From Fonsecaea monophora (lineage: Eukaryota; Ascomycota; Eurotiomycetes; Chaetothyriales; Herpotrichiellaceae): 64,000 nt of DNA. Under the pieces are notes generated by a model, which saw only the letters and a program-made list of their open reading frames with translations, was not told where the DNA came from and made no database searches. A program made the translations under genes and the position numbers. The DNA lies in assembly GCF_001642475.1 (NCBI RefSeq), contig NW_019174026.1, positions 57,680 to 121,679 of the forward strand, read 5' to 3'. Of the stretch, positions 49,036-57,936 are shown one piece after another. Numbering within the stretch: the first letter of the stretch is position 1; each line of letters begins with the position of its first letter.

Positions 49036-50289
49036 ATGGGCAATTGCTTTTCTGCTGAAGCGGGACCGCATCAGAGGCCCCGGCATCATCCTCGTCCTCG
49101 TCCTGATCCGGCAGAGGATGGGATTTCGAAAGGGAAGCAAGCGATGCCATCGTCGTCAAAAGGGCCACAAGGACAAGTCCTGTCGGATGGGAACGATGTC
49201 ACGCTCACCTCCACCGACGGTCAGCCTCCGGAATACAGCTCCGAGACAATGCATGGTCACATCCTTCAAATTTATGAAGAAGTCAGCAATCGGATCGATT
49301 TATCGAGCCTGAAAACGTTCAATACGGTCCTCTGCGTCGATGACAACGCTCGAACCACCCCCAAGCAACAAAATGCCACCAAGATGATGACCTGGCTTAT
49401 CATGTGCCTGCTCCAAGCGATCGGTGCACCGGTCCAGCTGATGTTCATGGATTACCACAAGCCCGAAATGAGATCCGCTTCTGCCGCGGAGCAGGAGGCC
49501 GCGACCATATTGAACAACCTCTTTGTGCAGGAAGAAGCGGGCGATGTCATGGCCGAGATTCGGAAGAAAGATAATTTCAGCAGGTGGCTCAATAACAAAG
49601 CCCTGTATGATCTTCTGGGATTGATCATGGACAGGGAGCCCATGGGAAACCGCCACCAGAAGATGTTGACAGAAATACGGAAATTGCGGTCTGAATTGTC
49701 AGAACCGTGGAAAGTGAAGGATTGGTCCTTCGATAGGGTCGTGGAGACATACAACGCCGCCACCGACTTCGTTGGGAGACAGCCGATGATTGTCAGCGGC
49801 CTCAGCTATGCTCTTGTCGGATTGGTCGACCAGCAAATTCAGAAGCACAGGGCACGAGTAAGCGATTCCACCGAGACGATCAGCAAGCAGAAATTCATCG
49901 TGGTCACCACCAGCGCGATCAGCGAGACCGGATACAACAACGTCAAGAAGGGATTGGACAAAGTGAAAGGGGGTGACACCGAGTTCAGTATCACGACCGT
50001 CTATCTCCACGAGGAAAAGTTGGACGACACGGTCAAGTCATTCCAGCAGAAGCTCGACGATCAAAATCAACAAGGGAGGGATATCTATGACGCCGTCTTC
50101 TTCGCTACATCGGACCTCTTGGGGTACGGTCCTACATTGGAACTCATGGCAAAGATCCTGGCTGGTCACGAGGCCAAGTGGGATAGGCTCAGGATGAAAA
50201 AGCCGGAGTATGGTAGCGGTAGGCGACCCTATCAGGGTGGTGTGGTCCTGCCTTCTGTCGCCGACGTTAAAGATCACTTGGGTATCTAG
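49036..50289 (+). CDS. Predicted N-myristoylated protein with a weak vWA-like pattern
   Basis: An intronless 417-residue frame; ATG in a CACCATGG context after a TC-rich leader. The N-terminus MGNCFS fits the N-myristoylation consensus (Gly2, Ser6) with a Cys at position 4 suited to palmitoylation, predicting attachment to the cytosolic face of a membrane. Residues about 10-90 are basic and disordered. From about 95 an alternating strand/helix pattern follows: TVLCVDDNART, a helix around MMTWLIMCLLQAIG, QLMFMDYH, helices to ~230, MIVSGLSYALVGLVDQQI, KFIVVTTSAISETG (~285), FSITTVYLHEE (~317) and YDAVFFATSD (~350). This resembles a von Willebrand A fold, but the metal site DxSxS is replaced by VDDNART, so metal binding is doubtful. 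It may be a scaffold or signalling protein. Not a recognised family. Confidence 0.65.
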   Translation: MGNCFSAEAGPHQRPRHHPRPRPDPAEDGISKGKQAMPSSSKGPQGQVLSDGNDVTLTSTDGQPPEYSSETMHGHILQIYEEVSNRIDLSSLKTFNTVLCVDDNARTTPKQQNATKMMTWLIMCLLQAIGAPVQLMFMDYHKPEMRSASAAEQEAATILNNLFVQEEAGDVMAEIRKKDNFSRWLNNKALYDLLGLIMDREPMGNRHQKMLTEIRKLRSELSEPWKVKDWSFDRVVETYNAATDFVGRQPMIVSGLSYALVGLVDQQIQKHRARVSDSTETISKQKFIVVTTSAISETGYNNVKKGLDKVKGGDTEFSITTVYLHEEKLDDTVKSFQQKLDDQNQQGRDIYDAVFFATSDLLGYGPTLELMAKILAGHEAKWDRLRMKKPEYGSGRRPYQGGVVLPSVADVKDHLGI

Positions 50290-52155
50290 GCAGGTTCTAG
50301 GCGTATGCACGCTTCAATGTCGAGTGGTACTCCTCCCCCCTTCCCATCTGGCTCGATGGTTCCAAACATGATGCGGCCAACATACATACCCGCTGATTAT
50401 CACAGATGAAGGAATATCGGACCGTGTTTCTTTTGTTCGAAGGCGATGGCAATGGTAGTTAGGAATGGTAGTTAGGTATCTGACTAGTGAACTGAGTTTG
50501 TAGTGGTATGCTAGGCACGTTTCTATCCTGTGTTGTGGTTCAAGGCTGACCGTGGATGTTCATTTTCATCTTTGACCCCTCCATTCACGCCCCCGTTCGT
50601 ACTCGCTGTCTATCCACCTTTGAGTAGAAACTTTTCCATCTTTCACCCGTTCATTCACGCCCTTGTTCGTACTCGCTGTCTGTCCACCGTTGGAGCGGGA
50701 ACTTTACCCTTGAGACATGCCTCTTTGTCACGGAAATATGTATGCCCTTGCGTCCGAAAGGGGAAAGACTGGAAACGAGTCTGGTCATTTCCTCGCCCAA
50801 GCCGGTGCAGACGCTCACCCCATGGCACACGTGCACCTTTTCGGTGACATGTGAACCTTTCTCCATGGCCCTCGGTGCACCTCGTGGGTGACATGTGAAT
50901 CTTCCTTCGCCCGAGATCCTCGGTGGGCGGCGCACGTGCGAGAGAGAGAGACACAGAGAGAGAGAGAGAGAGAGACAGAGAGGAAGAAGGGCGAACACTC
51001 CCTCTCCCTCTCTCCTCACAGTGTTACACCGCTACGCTCCACTCACCGCAAAGGATGCCCATTGTGTCTGACTCATCTCCTTTCACCTCCCTCTTTGGTC
51101 CACGTCATCCGTCCTTTGCCAAAGTTTCCCTTTCACCTTTTGTCTTCCTTTGTTTCCCTTTGTTTCTCTCCCTTGCGTACGGTGGAGACTCTCAGCTGTC
51201 AGTTGTGGGGATTCTGAATCCTTCGCGTGCGTCTTGGGCCAACCAGGAGGGCCGTGATTTAGTTGAAAACTTTCCCAGGCAGATTCAAGCAGTCTGGAGG
51301 GTTTAACTTCACCGCAAACCTTCGTGGCAGAATTCAGCCAACCAGCAGGCTGTAACCTAAATGTATACTTTCCAGGCCAGTTCAACAAATCATACGGTGG
51401 AGTTCGTCTTGGCGCTGGTCCACCAGACCTGCGCCTTCTCCTGCTCATCACAGGTCTCATCACAGGTCTCATCACAGTTCTCAGCACGGAGGACCAGCCT
51501 CACCCAGTTCAAAGGCAGCTTCCCATTCTGATGATCAATTTCGCCTGCCACATGATCTGAGTATGAGGAATTGACAGCAGTGGTGAACTGGCAAGGCGTC
51601 AGTGACTGCCATTTCAGGGGGGGGGAAGGGGGGGGCACCAACAGGGCAGGCAGGCTGAGGCACCCGGCCAACCGTGCACGGGGCAAAAGGCCACCAAGCG
51701 CCCCCTCGTTTAGAACCCCCGGATTGTCTTTGAGGGCTCCACCGAGCTGAAATCGATACAACAAAGGATGACGCCCCTCCCGACTCCACAGAGGCAAGGG
51801 AAAGGCGGACTATTGAGCGCTAAGGTCGATCAATGACGGGTGTCTGCGCACGTGCCATCGTTGTCGGAGCAGGCGGTCTGGTCTGCCCACATGTCACGCA
51901 TGACTGTCAGAGCAACCGGTCTGTGTACGGGCGTGGTATTTGCGCACATTTCATCATCCATGACGCCTTTTTCATGCAGGAGGCTGCGCACGGGCCTTTG
52001 ACTGTCAGAGCTGAACATTATGGCCCCATGCGTGCCTTTGGTCAAACTTGGCACGTCAAAACCATCAATCGAGGCAAAAAGAAAAAGGTGGCATCAGCCC
52101 CCTTCCCCCCCTTCGCGGGCGCTTCCCTTTCCTCTCTCCTTTTCGAACCATTTCG
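50290..52155. other. Upstream region of the SET-JmjC gene with several simple repeats
   Basis: A 70-bp tandem duplication lies at 50567-50706 (CATCTTT...TTCGTACTCGCTGTCT in both halves), a (GA)n run at 50938-50985, a 13-bp CATCACAGGTCTC repeat at 51446-51480 and G-runs at 51617-51635. CT-rich stretches at 51.1-51.2 and 52.09-52.15 kb look like fungal promoter or leader sequence. No supported gene. Confidence 0.5.
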
Positions 52156-55100
52156 ATGCCCATGTCCGCCGCCATGGACGTGCAGGCAGAAACCGTGCAA
52201 TTCCTTGTCCGCTTGTCCGAAGTACTGACGGTCGACTATTTGTGCCAATTTCGGAATCTTCTCGATGCCAAAATCACCTTCTTGAAGGCCAGTCAAGGCC
52301 AACACGCCGCCTCGGACGCCCGCATTGAGGCCTCTTCCTCGTCGAATCCACGTCCTGCTCCGCCGCAGGCTTTTCCTCCATATGCGCAGACGACATCAGC
52401 AGCACCACCACCACCACCACCAGCAGCTCCAGCTCCTGTACCAGCTTCAGTACCTACCCCAGCCTCAGCTCCAGCCTCAGCTCCAGCTCCAGCTCCAGCA
52501 GCAGCACCACCACCACCACCACCAGTACCAGCTCCAGCTTCAGCTACAGCATCACTACGACCACGACTACCAGCTCCGGCATTAGCTTCAGCTTCAGCAC
52601 CACTACCACCACCACCACCAGCTCCAATACCACCACTGCTACCAGCTCCACCACCACCACTACTACCGCTAGTAGCACTACCAGCAGCAGCACCACCACC
52701 ACCAACAGCAGCTCCTCCACCTCCACCACTACCAGTAGCACCACTAGCAGCAGCACCAGCTCCAATACCAACTCCAGCTCCACCACCACCACCACCACCA
52801 CTGGCTCCAGCATTAGCTTCAGCTTCAGCACCACTACTACCACCACCACCAACTCCAGTACCTATACCAGCTCTACCTCCAGCACTAGCTCTACCTCCAG
52901 CTTTAGTACCTACACTAGGTCCAGCACCACCACCAGCTCCAGCACCATCACCAGCTCCAGCAGCAGCTCCAGCTCCAGCAGCAGCTCCAGCTCCAGCAGC
53001 AGTTCCAGCAGCAGCACCACCACCACCACCACCACCACCACCAGCAGCTCCAGCAGCACCAGCTCCAGCTCCAGCTCCAACTCCAGAACTAGCTATAGTA
53101 CTAGCTCTAGTACTAGCTCTAGCAGCCCGAGAGGCTGAAGGACGTGGGCAGAGGGATGTCGAACCTCAGGATGACGGTCCGGCTGCACTCTCAGGGGATG
53201 GAGACGTCGAGATGTTGGCTGATTGTGGCCCTGTTCAACCGAGGACCGAACCTCCGTCTGTCCCTACAACGCCACGCGAGAGGTCTCCAGCACCTCTCGC
53301 AACTGAACCTGCCTTGCCGCCGTTGGGGGGACCCCCAATGTCTCCCACAACTGGACCTGCCTTGCCGGTGTCGGATAGCTATCTGACACCTCCCGCGACA
53401 GCACCTACCTTGCCCCTGGTGGATAGACGTCCAACACCATCCGCAACTGCAGCTGGCTTCCCGCTCGAGAGCTCTCCGACACCTCTCGCAACTGCATCTG
53501 GCTTACCACTTGAGAGCGCTTCGACGGCCTCTACAATTATACTTAGCCCACCACCACCTGCGAGCTCTCCAACAGCTCCAGATCCCCAAAGAGCGAATTC
53601 CCTAAGCCTGAAGCGTTATGCATGCGCTTCCTCTCGGCCGCCAGCGAAGAGAGCCAGAACAGCACCCCTCCAGGATTCCACCCCGGAAGGTATCTCTGCA
53701 GAGTCCTTGGCCGCTGCTATCTTCAGCAAGCCGGCAATCGAACAATTCCTAGGCCTGGTCAAAAGCCGAAGGAACCCATGTTCTGATTTGGTCATTGGGG
53801 ATCCTGATGATCCTCCCGGGCAGATTTCGAGGTGTCTCGCAGGAATTGACAACGCCAAATGTGACAAAAACCTCAAGCAATTCTTGACGCGACTCTATGA
53901 GCTGTATCTCTCAAGAGCGGTTGCCAACCTCTTGAGCGGTCGAAGTCGATTGGACCCGAATGTTATAGGGCGGATTGGGGATACTCTTGGATGGTCTTAC
54001 TCCAAATACCGTCGACATCTTAACAGTGGCAAGCACTGGGAAAAAATCTGCGGGAAGTACGATGGCCTTCTGTGCTTTATTCCACTCGCGAGGGCGAGCA
54101 GCCGACAGAATCAACAACTGACAGACGACGAATCCGCAATCTTCGATCCCCAGCACTATTCAAAGATGAGTGACGACGATATCAAAATCTTCCACGCACA
54201 GCTTGATCAAGAGGCGATGACGGCCTTGATCTGTCGCGCGGGAAAGGCATTTCAGGAGTCTCTCGACAGTGACAAGATGGACGTTGAGTTCTGCTTTGAG
54301 GGTCGACCGTTTCCGCCATACACCGAGGTCACCAGGGATGTGCTCGAGCAGCTACAGCCATTTCCATCTCTCGAGGAAAACCACTACGACGCGTCTGAAT
54401 ACCCCGACTGGGAGAGGCCGCTTGGATGGCCCGGAGACCTGCCCTGGCCAACCAACCCCATGTCACTCGATCCCGACGGTGTCCAATGTGACCTCTGTAC
54501 GGAACGTGATTGTCGCTGCATCGAAACCATCCAAGGATCCACAGCCCGGATCAAGTCCTACGCGGGTAAAGGACGTGGTCTTCAAGCGAATGGGCCCAAT
54601 GGACAATTGGCGTACCGAGAGGGGGCCCTACTCGGTCAGCTCACCGGCGAAATCCAACCAGAGGGTACGCCACCACCAGGAGACCAAATTTTCATCATTG
54701 TGAGAGGTGACATCACCGATACTGAAGATCCCGAACCGACCGTCGGCCAGCTCAATAGCGCCAGGATGGGGGGGATTTTCAGGCTGGTCAGCCACTCCTG
54801 CAAGCCTTGTACTCGCTTTCGTCAGATGCGCGTCTCTGGCCTGATGAGGGTCGTTATTGAAGCCAAAAGAGATATCCGCGCCGGGGAGGAGATCACTGCG
54901 GACTACGGGAGAAGCTACTTTCCAAAGGGAGAATGTCGCTGCGAGGACTGCCAAACACCGCTTCTCCCTTGGCAAGCCCAAGGCTCTCGTCAACTGGGCA
55001 GCCTTTTGAACCCTGCGGCTGAGATTCTCGATCCCTTCGCCAAAAGTCTGGTGGGCTGGGACAAGACTGACCTGAAGAGGGCGATCCTTCAACGATCGTG

Positions 55101-56229
55101 GTCGGCCCTGGGCCATATTTCTCCAGATTGCGCCCAAATTTGGCGAGCGGCGAACATTGGCCTGCCCCGGTTTGTGAGGCCGGCTCAATGCTGGGGGGCG
55201 TCTCCAAATCTGGACAAACTCTGGCAGCAAATACGGACAGTGGTCAAGTCGAGACCGGAGAAGTACTCGGGTTATGATGGCTCATTCAGCGGCGACGATC
55301 ATTCCCTCACCACCTTTTCCACAATGACGAACCCGGATATCTCCAAACCGCAGAGCTTCCTCCACAACATCCCCGTTGAATTGGCTCCGGGCCAGCGTAT
55401 GAAAGTCCCCAGGGAGCTCTTCACGAAATATCGACCGATCGCAGCGGATGTACCAATGGCCTGTAATGTCACTCCTACCGGTAGCGTCTTCAGTCCTCAC
55501 CTCGACACCAATCGAGACGGGCTCATCGCGGTATTCGGAAACTGCACCAAGTTGATCGCCTGTTGGCCCGCCAGCGCTCAAAATATCGAGTTTCTCCTCA
55601 AGACCGAGAAGATGAAGCCTTGCGAAGCCTTTCGACATCTGGTGACAAAACTCTCGGGTGGAATTCTCTTGCGTCTCACGATGGACGACGCTCTATTTAT
55701 GCCCGCGGGCACGATTCACGGGACAATCACTATGGAGGGTGGCATCTTGATCGGCATCAACACGCATTCGACCGGAAGCCTCGTCGGAGCCCTGGTCAGC
55801 GCCACGTACGAACTGCGGAACAACCTGTTGGCCGACGAGGACGTACCTGTGCTTCTAGAACCTTTTGTCCCCCTCCTGGACGACAAGGTGTTGAAACGGT
55901 TGCGGGATGACCGGAGACACGTGGAACAAGAACTCTTGCGTGAATGGCCGGCCACGTTTGATGCTCTCCTGTCGAGGCTCTCTCGCGTGCAGGATCGAGA
56001 GGTCTCGGAAGAAATCATGGCAAGGGTCAAATCGACATTCACTCTTGTGAAATTCAGGTTGGTGGAGATCGCTCGGGATACCGGTTTGCCGACACCAACT
56101 TGTTGTGGAGTGGTCAACGATTTGACACATTTCATCGCCGCCCACCTCGATGAAAAGAGATTCCCCGGCGGCGGCGGCGGCGGCATCGGCGGCGGCGGCG
56201 GCGGCATCGGCGGCGGCATCGGCGAATGA
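52156..56229 (+). CDS. SET-domain / JmjC-like dioxygenase fusion protein (1357 residues)
   Basis: One intronless frame; ATG 52156 (MPMSAAMDVQ) is chosen because the upstream frame lacks an ATG. Residues ~1-60 form a helical start (VQFLVRLSEVLTVDYLCQF). Residues ~71-325 are Pro/Ala-rich low complexity, followed by a Ser/Thr/Pro linker to ~500. Residues ~513-700 are helical with GWSYSKYRRHLNSGKHW and ICGKYDGLLCFIP. The SET domain spans ~774-935: CDLCTERDCRC, GKGRGLQA, GQLTGEI, RLVSHSCKPC (His880), AGEEITADYGRSYF and CRCEDC. A cupin/JmjC-like domain spans ~1100-1210 with the Fe(II) triad pattern His1115-x-Asp1117 (FSPHLDTN) and His1188 (AGTIHGT). A helical end and a Gly/Ile tail (GGGGGIGGG) follow. 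SET enzymes methylate lysines and JmjC enzymes can demethylate them, so the fusion could hold opposing activities. Substrates unknown. Confidence 0.75.
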   Translation: MPMSAAMDVQAETVQFLVRLSEVLTVDYLCQFRNLLDAKITFLKASQGQHAASDARIEASSSSNPRPAPPQAFPPYAQTTSAAPPPPPPAAPAPVPASVPTPASAPASAPAPAPAAAPPPPPPVPAPASATASLRPRLPAPALASASAPLPPPPPAPIPPLLPAPPPPLLPLVALPAAAPPPPTAAPPPPPLPVAPLAAAPAPIPTPAPPPPPPPLAPALASASAPLLPPPPTPVPIPALPPALALPPALVPTLGPAPPPAPAPSPAPAAAPAPAAAPAPAAVPAAAPPPPPPPPPAAPAAPAPAPAPTPELAIVLALVLALAAREAEGRGQRDVEPQDDGPAALSGDGDVEMLADCGPVQPRTEPPSVPTTPRERSPAPLATEPALPPLGGPPMSPTTGPALPVSDSYLTPPATAPTLPLVDRRPTPSATAAGFPLESSPTPLATASGLPLESASTASTIILSPPPPASSPTAPDPQRANSLSLKRYACASSRPPAKRARTAPLQDSTPEGISAESLAAAIFSKPAIEQFLGLVKSRRNPCSDLVIGDPDDPPGQISRCLAGIDNAKCDKNLKQFLTRLYELYLSRAVANLLSGRSRLDPNVIGRIGDTLGWSYSKYRRHLNSGKHWEKICGKYDGLLCFIPLARASSRQNQQLTDDESAIFDPQHYSKMSDDDIKIFHAQLDQEAMTALICRAGKAFQESLDSDKMDVEFCFEGRPFPPYTEVTRDVLEQLQPFPSLEENHYDASEYPDWERPLGWPGDLPWPTNPMSLDPDGVQCDLCTERDCRCIETIQGSTARIKSYAGKGRGLQANGPNGQLAYREGALLGQLTGEIQPEGTPPPGDQIFIIVRGDITDTEDPEPTVGQLNSARMGGIFRLVSHSCKPCTRFRQMRVSGLMRVVIEAKRDIRAGEEITADYGRSYFPKGECRCEDCQTPLLPWQAQGSRQLGSLLNPAAEILDPFAKSLVGWDKTDLKRAILQRSWSALGHISPDCAQIWRAANIGLPRFVRPAQCWGASPNLDKLWQQIRTVVKSRPEKYSGYDGSFSGDDHSLTTFSTMTNPDISKPQSFLHNIPVELAPGQRMKVPRELFTKYRPIAADVPMACNVTPTGSVFSPHLDTNRDGLIAVFGNCTKLIACWPASAQNIEFLLKTEKMKPCEAFRHLVTKLSGGILLRLTMDDALFMPAGTIHGTITMEGGILIGINTHSTGSLVGALVSATYELRNNLLADEDVPVLLEPFVPLLDDKVLKRLRDDRRHVEQELLREWPATFDALLSRLSRVQDREVSEEIMARVKSTFTLVKFRLVEIARDTGLPTPTCCGVVNDLTHFIAAHLDEKRFPGGGGGGIGGGGGGIGGGIGE
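52390..53130 (+). repeat. In-frame CCA/GCTCCA low-complexity tract
   Basis: Trinucleotide and hexanucleotide runs (CACCACCACC, GCTCCAGCTCCA, GCAGCAGC) that keep the frame and encode the Pro/Ala tract of the SET-JmjC protein. The opposite strand also stays open and reads as Val/Leu/Glu, which is not a gene. Confidence 0.9.
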
Positions 56230-57323
56230 CTTGTCCCTCCACAGGACGGCGAGCCTCTCTTTATCTATTTCTCTCGTCTACGCTTCTCTGCCTTTATTGT
56301 TATTTCTTGCTTCTATCGTCATATCTTGCTTCTATTGCTATATCTCTTTACATTCCGGGGGACCTGATGTGGTGATTTCAAGACACATGTTGTGGCTCGA
56401 CAGTTGGTAAGTGGTTCAATCATTGACACAAGGCAGCACACACGGGCTCCGTCCATGGACGTGTGACTGAGCTTTCTTTCTCTCTGAGTCCTCGTCGAAG
56501 GCCGCTAATTCTTTCGTGAACATTAGGAAATCTACCACAATGTCTGCCATGCGAGGAGGAGGGGGGAGGGGGAGCTTGGAATCAACGGTGGTACGGATTT
56601 TGGAAATTGCAGGAGGAGGACTTACTTGACTTTGGTTACGGGCGGAACAGTCGCCATTATGGACCATATATTTATCACACCCAGCTATGCGAACCCATGC
56701 GCAGTGCACACGACGAGCTTTTTGATTACTGCAGAGTAACTAGAATCTATCTATCTATATCTATCATCTCTTTCTCTCTCTCTATCTCTCTTGTCCTCTT
56801 CCTGACCTATCTGGCTGTTCTCCGCCTCGATCCTCTTCGTTCCTCATTACCAGGTAAGCATTGAGTCCACGACATGGCCAAGTCCTCCTGTATCGAGATT
56901 GTGAAGTCCCAGAAACCGCTCACCCGAGCCACCGTGCGGAATACAGTGTTCAGAACGGACTTGTGTCAGGTCACACCGGTTTCAGATGCACTGCAGTCCA
57001 CGTTCATGTCAAGGTGCAAAGGCCATGGCGCCCATAGGCAGGTCAATATACATACATACATACCTGTGTCTCCCTGGACTGAGCTACACGTCATTCGTAC
57101 TACAGTCGCATCCATTCTCTGTTGCCTTGGTGCTACAGTGCAAAGAGGTGAGGAATTATTACGTGGTCTTCATTATCCGACGGAAGAAGGGTTTTTTTAC
57201 TCTTACATGTCGAACCCAACGAGACCGTCCTGGCCGAAATGCCGAGATAAAAGTGTTGTTGATCGAAGAAGCCATATGGGGCACGAGATGAATCTGGAAA
57301 CCTATTGACCATATTACGGGTCG
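56230..57323. other. Intergenic region 3' of the SET-JmjC gene
   Basis: Contains CTATCTATCT and CTCTCTCT runs near 56745-56790. Frames up to 144 codons show no recognisable motif. Confidence 0.4.
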
Positions 57324-57450
57324 CAGATCTAATCGATACGGACAGGCCTCAACAGGCCATTGAATGAATTGATTGAATTGCATGCAGTACGAAGGACCTA
57401 TCTGAAAAAGGTTGAGGTTCTGTTTGTTGTGAACAATTATCTCAAGTGGC
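57324..57450 (+). repeat. Dispersed repeat family A, copy 3
   Basis: GCAGATCTAATCGATACGGA, AGGCCTCAACAGGCCATTGA, GAATTGATTGAATTGCA, CAGTACGAAGGACCTATCTG and AAGTGGCACCGTG match the copies at 855 and 4775. It lies directly before the LTR at 57482. Confidence 0.75.
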
Positions 57451-57481
57451 ACCGTGATCAACGTGGCCCAAGGGACCAGTG

Positions 57482-57936
57482 TGTTAGAAACGGTCTTACT
57501 GCGGGATGCCCAAGAGAAGGTCTGCCGAGCAGGGTGGCTTGAGCAGGGAGCATGAACACAAGGTAACAAAGGCTTGGGTCACGTGTGTGGCACGTGACTT
57601 CCGGGAAAGGAAATATTCCGACCCTGATGACATAACATACTAACATACCATCCTACGTTGGCTATTCGGGACAGCCTCACAACTATATAGCTGCACTCAC
57701 TACCCTTTTCCATAGTTACACTCTCTGGTTGCCAACTCATGACATAGTTCTACTTCACGATGGCTGTTCTGAAGTCACTCACTTGACTATTCTATTCATT
57801 TATACCTTGCGTACTCTACTCTCAGCCCAGCTAGCTCATGCAATATAAAGGATCTGTGACTGAGGAAGCACAACACCATTGATTGAGCCATACAGGATGC
57901 TTAGCAGGTGCAGCTCTGACAACCAGGTTCGTGACA
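57482..57936 (+). mobile_element. LTR-like element, less mutated copy of the 32.8-kb LTR
   Basis: It starts TGTTAGAAACGGTCTTAC and ends CCAGGTTCGTGACA; the ends are imperfect inverted repeats. The first ~360 bp match 32801-33175, which has become AT-rich. GACCA occurs at 57474-57478 and 57937-57941, a possible target duplication, but three bases separate the left GACCA from TGTTAG, so the 5' boundary is uncertain. No internal coding region or second LTR, so a solo LTR is likely. Confidence 0.65.

Noticed and set aside
52544..52852. Val/Leu/Glu frame antisense to the SET-JmjC gene
   Set aside because: A shadow of the CCA/GCTCCA low-complexity tract.
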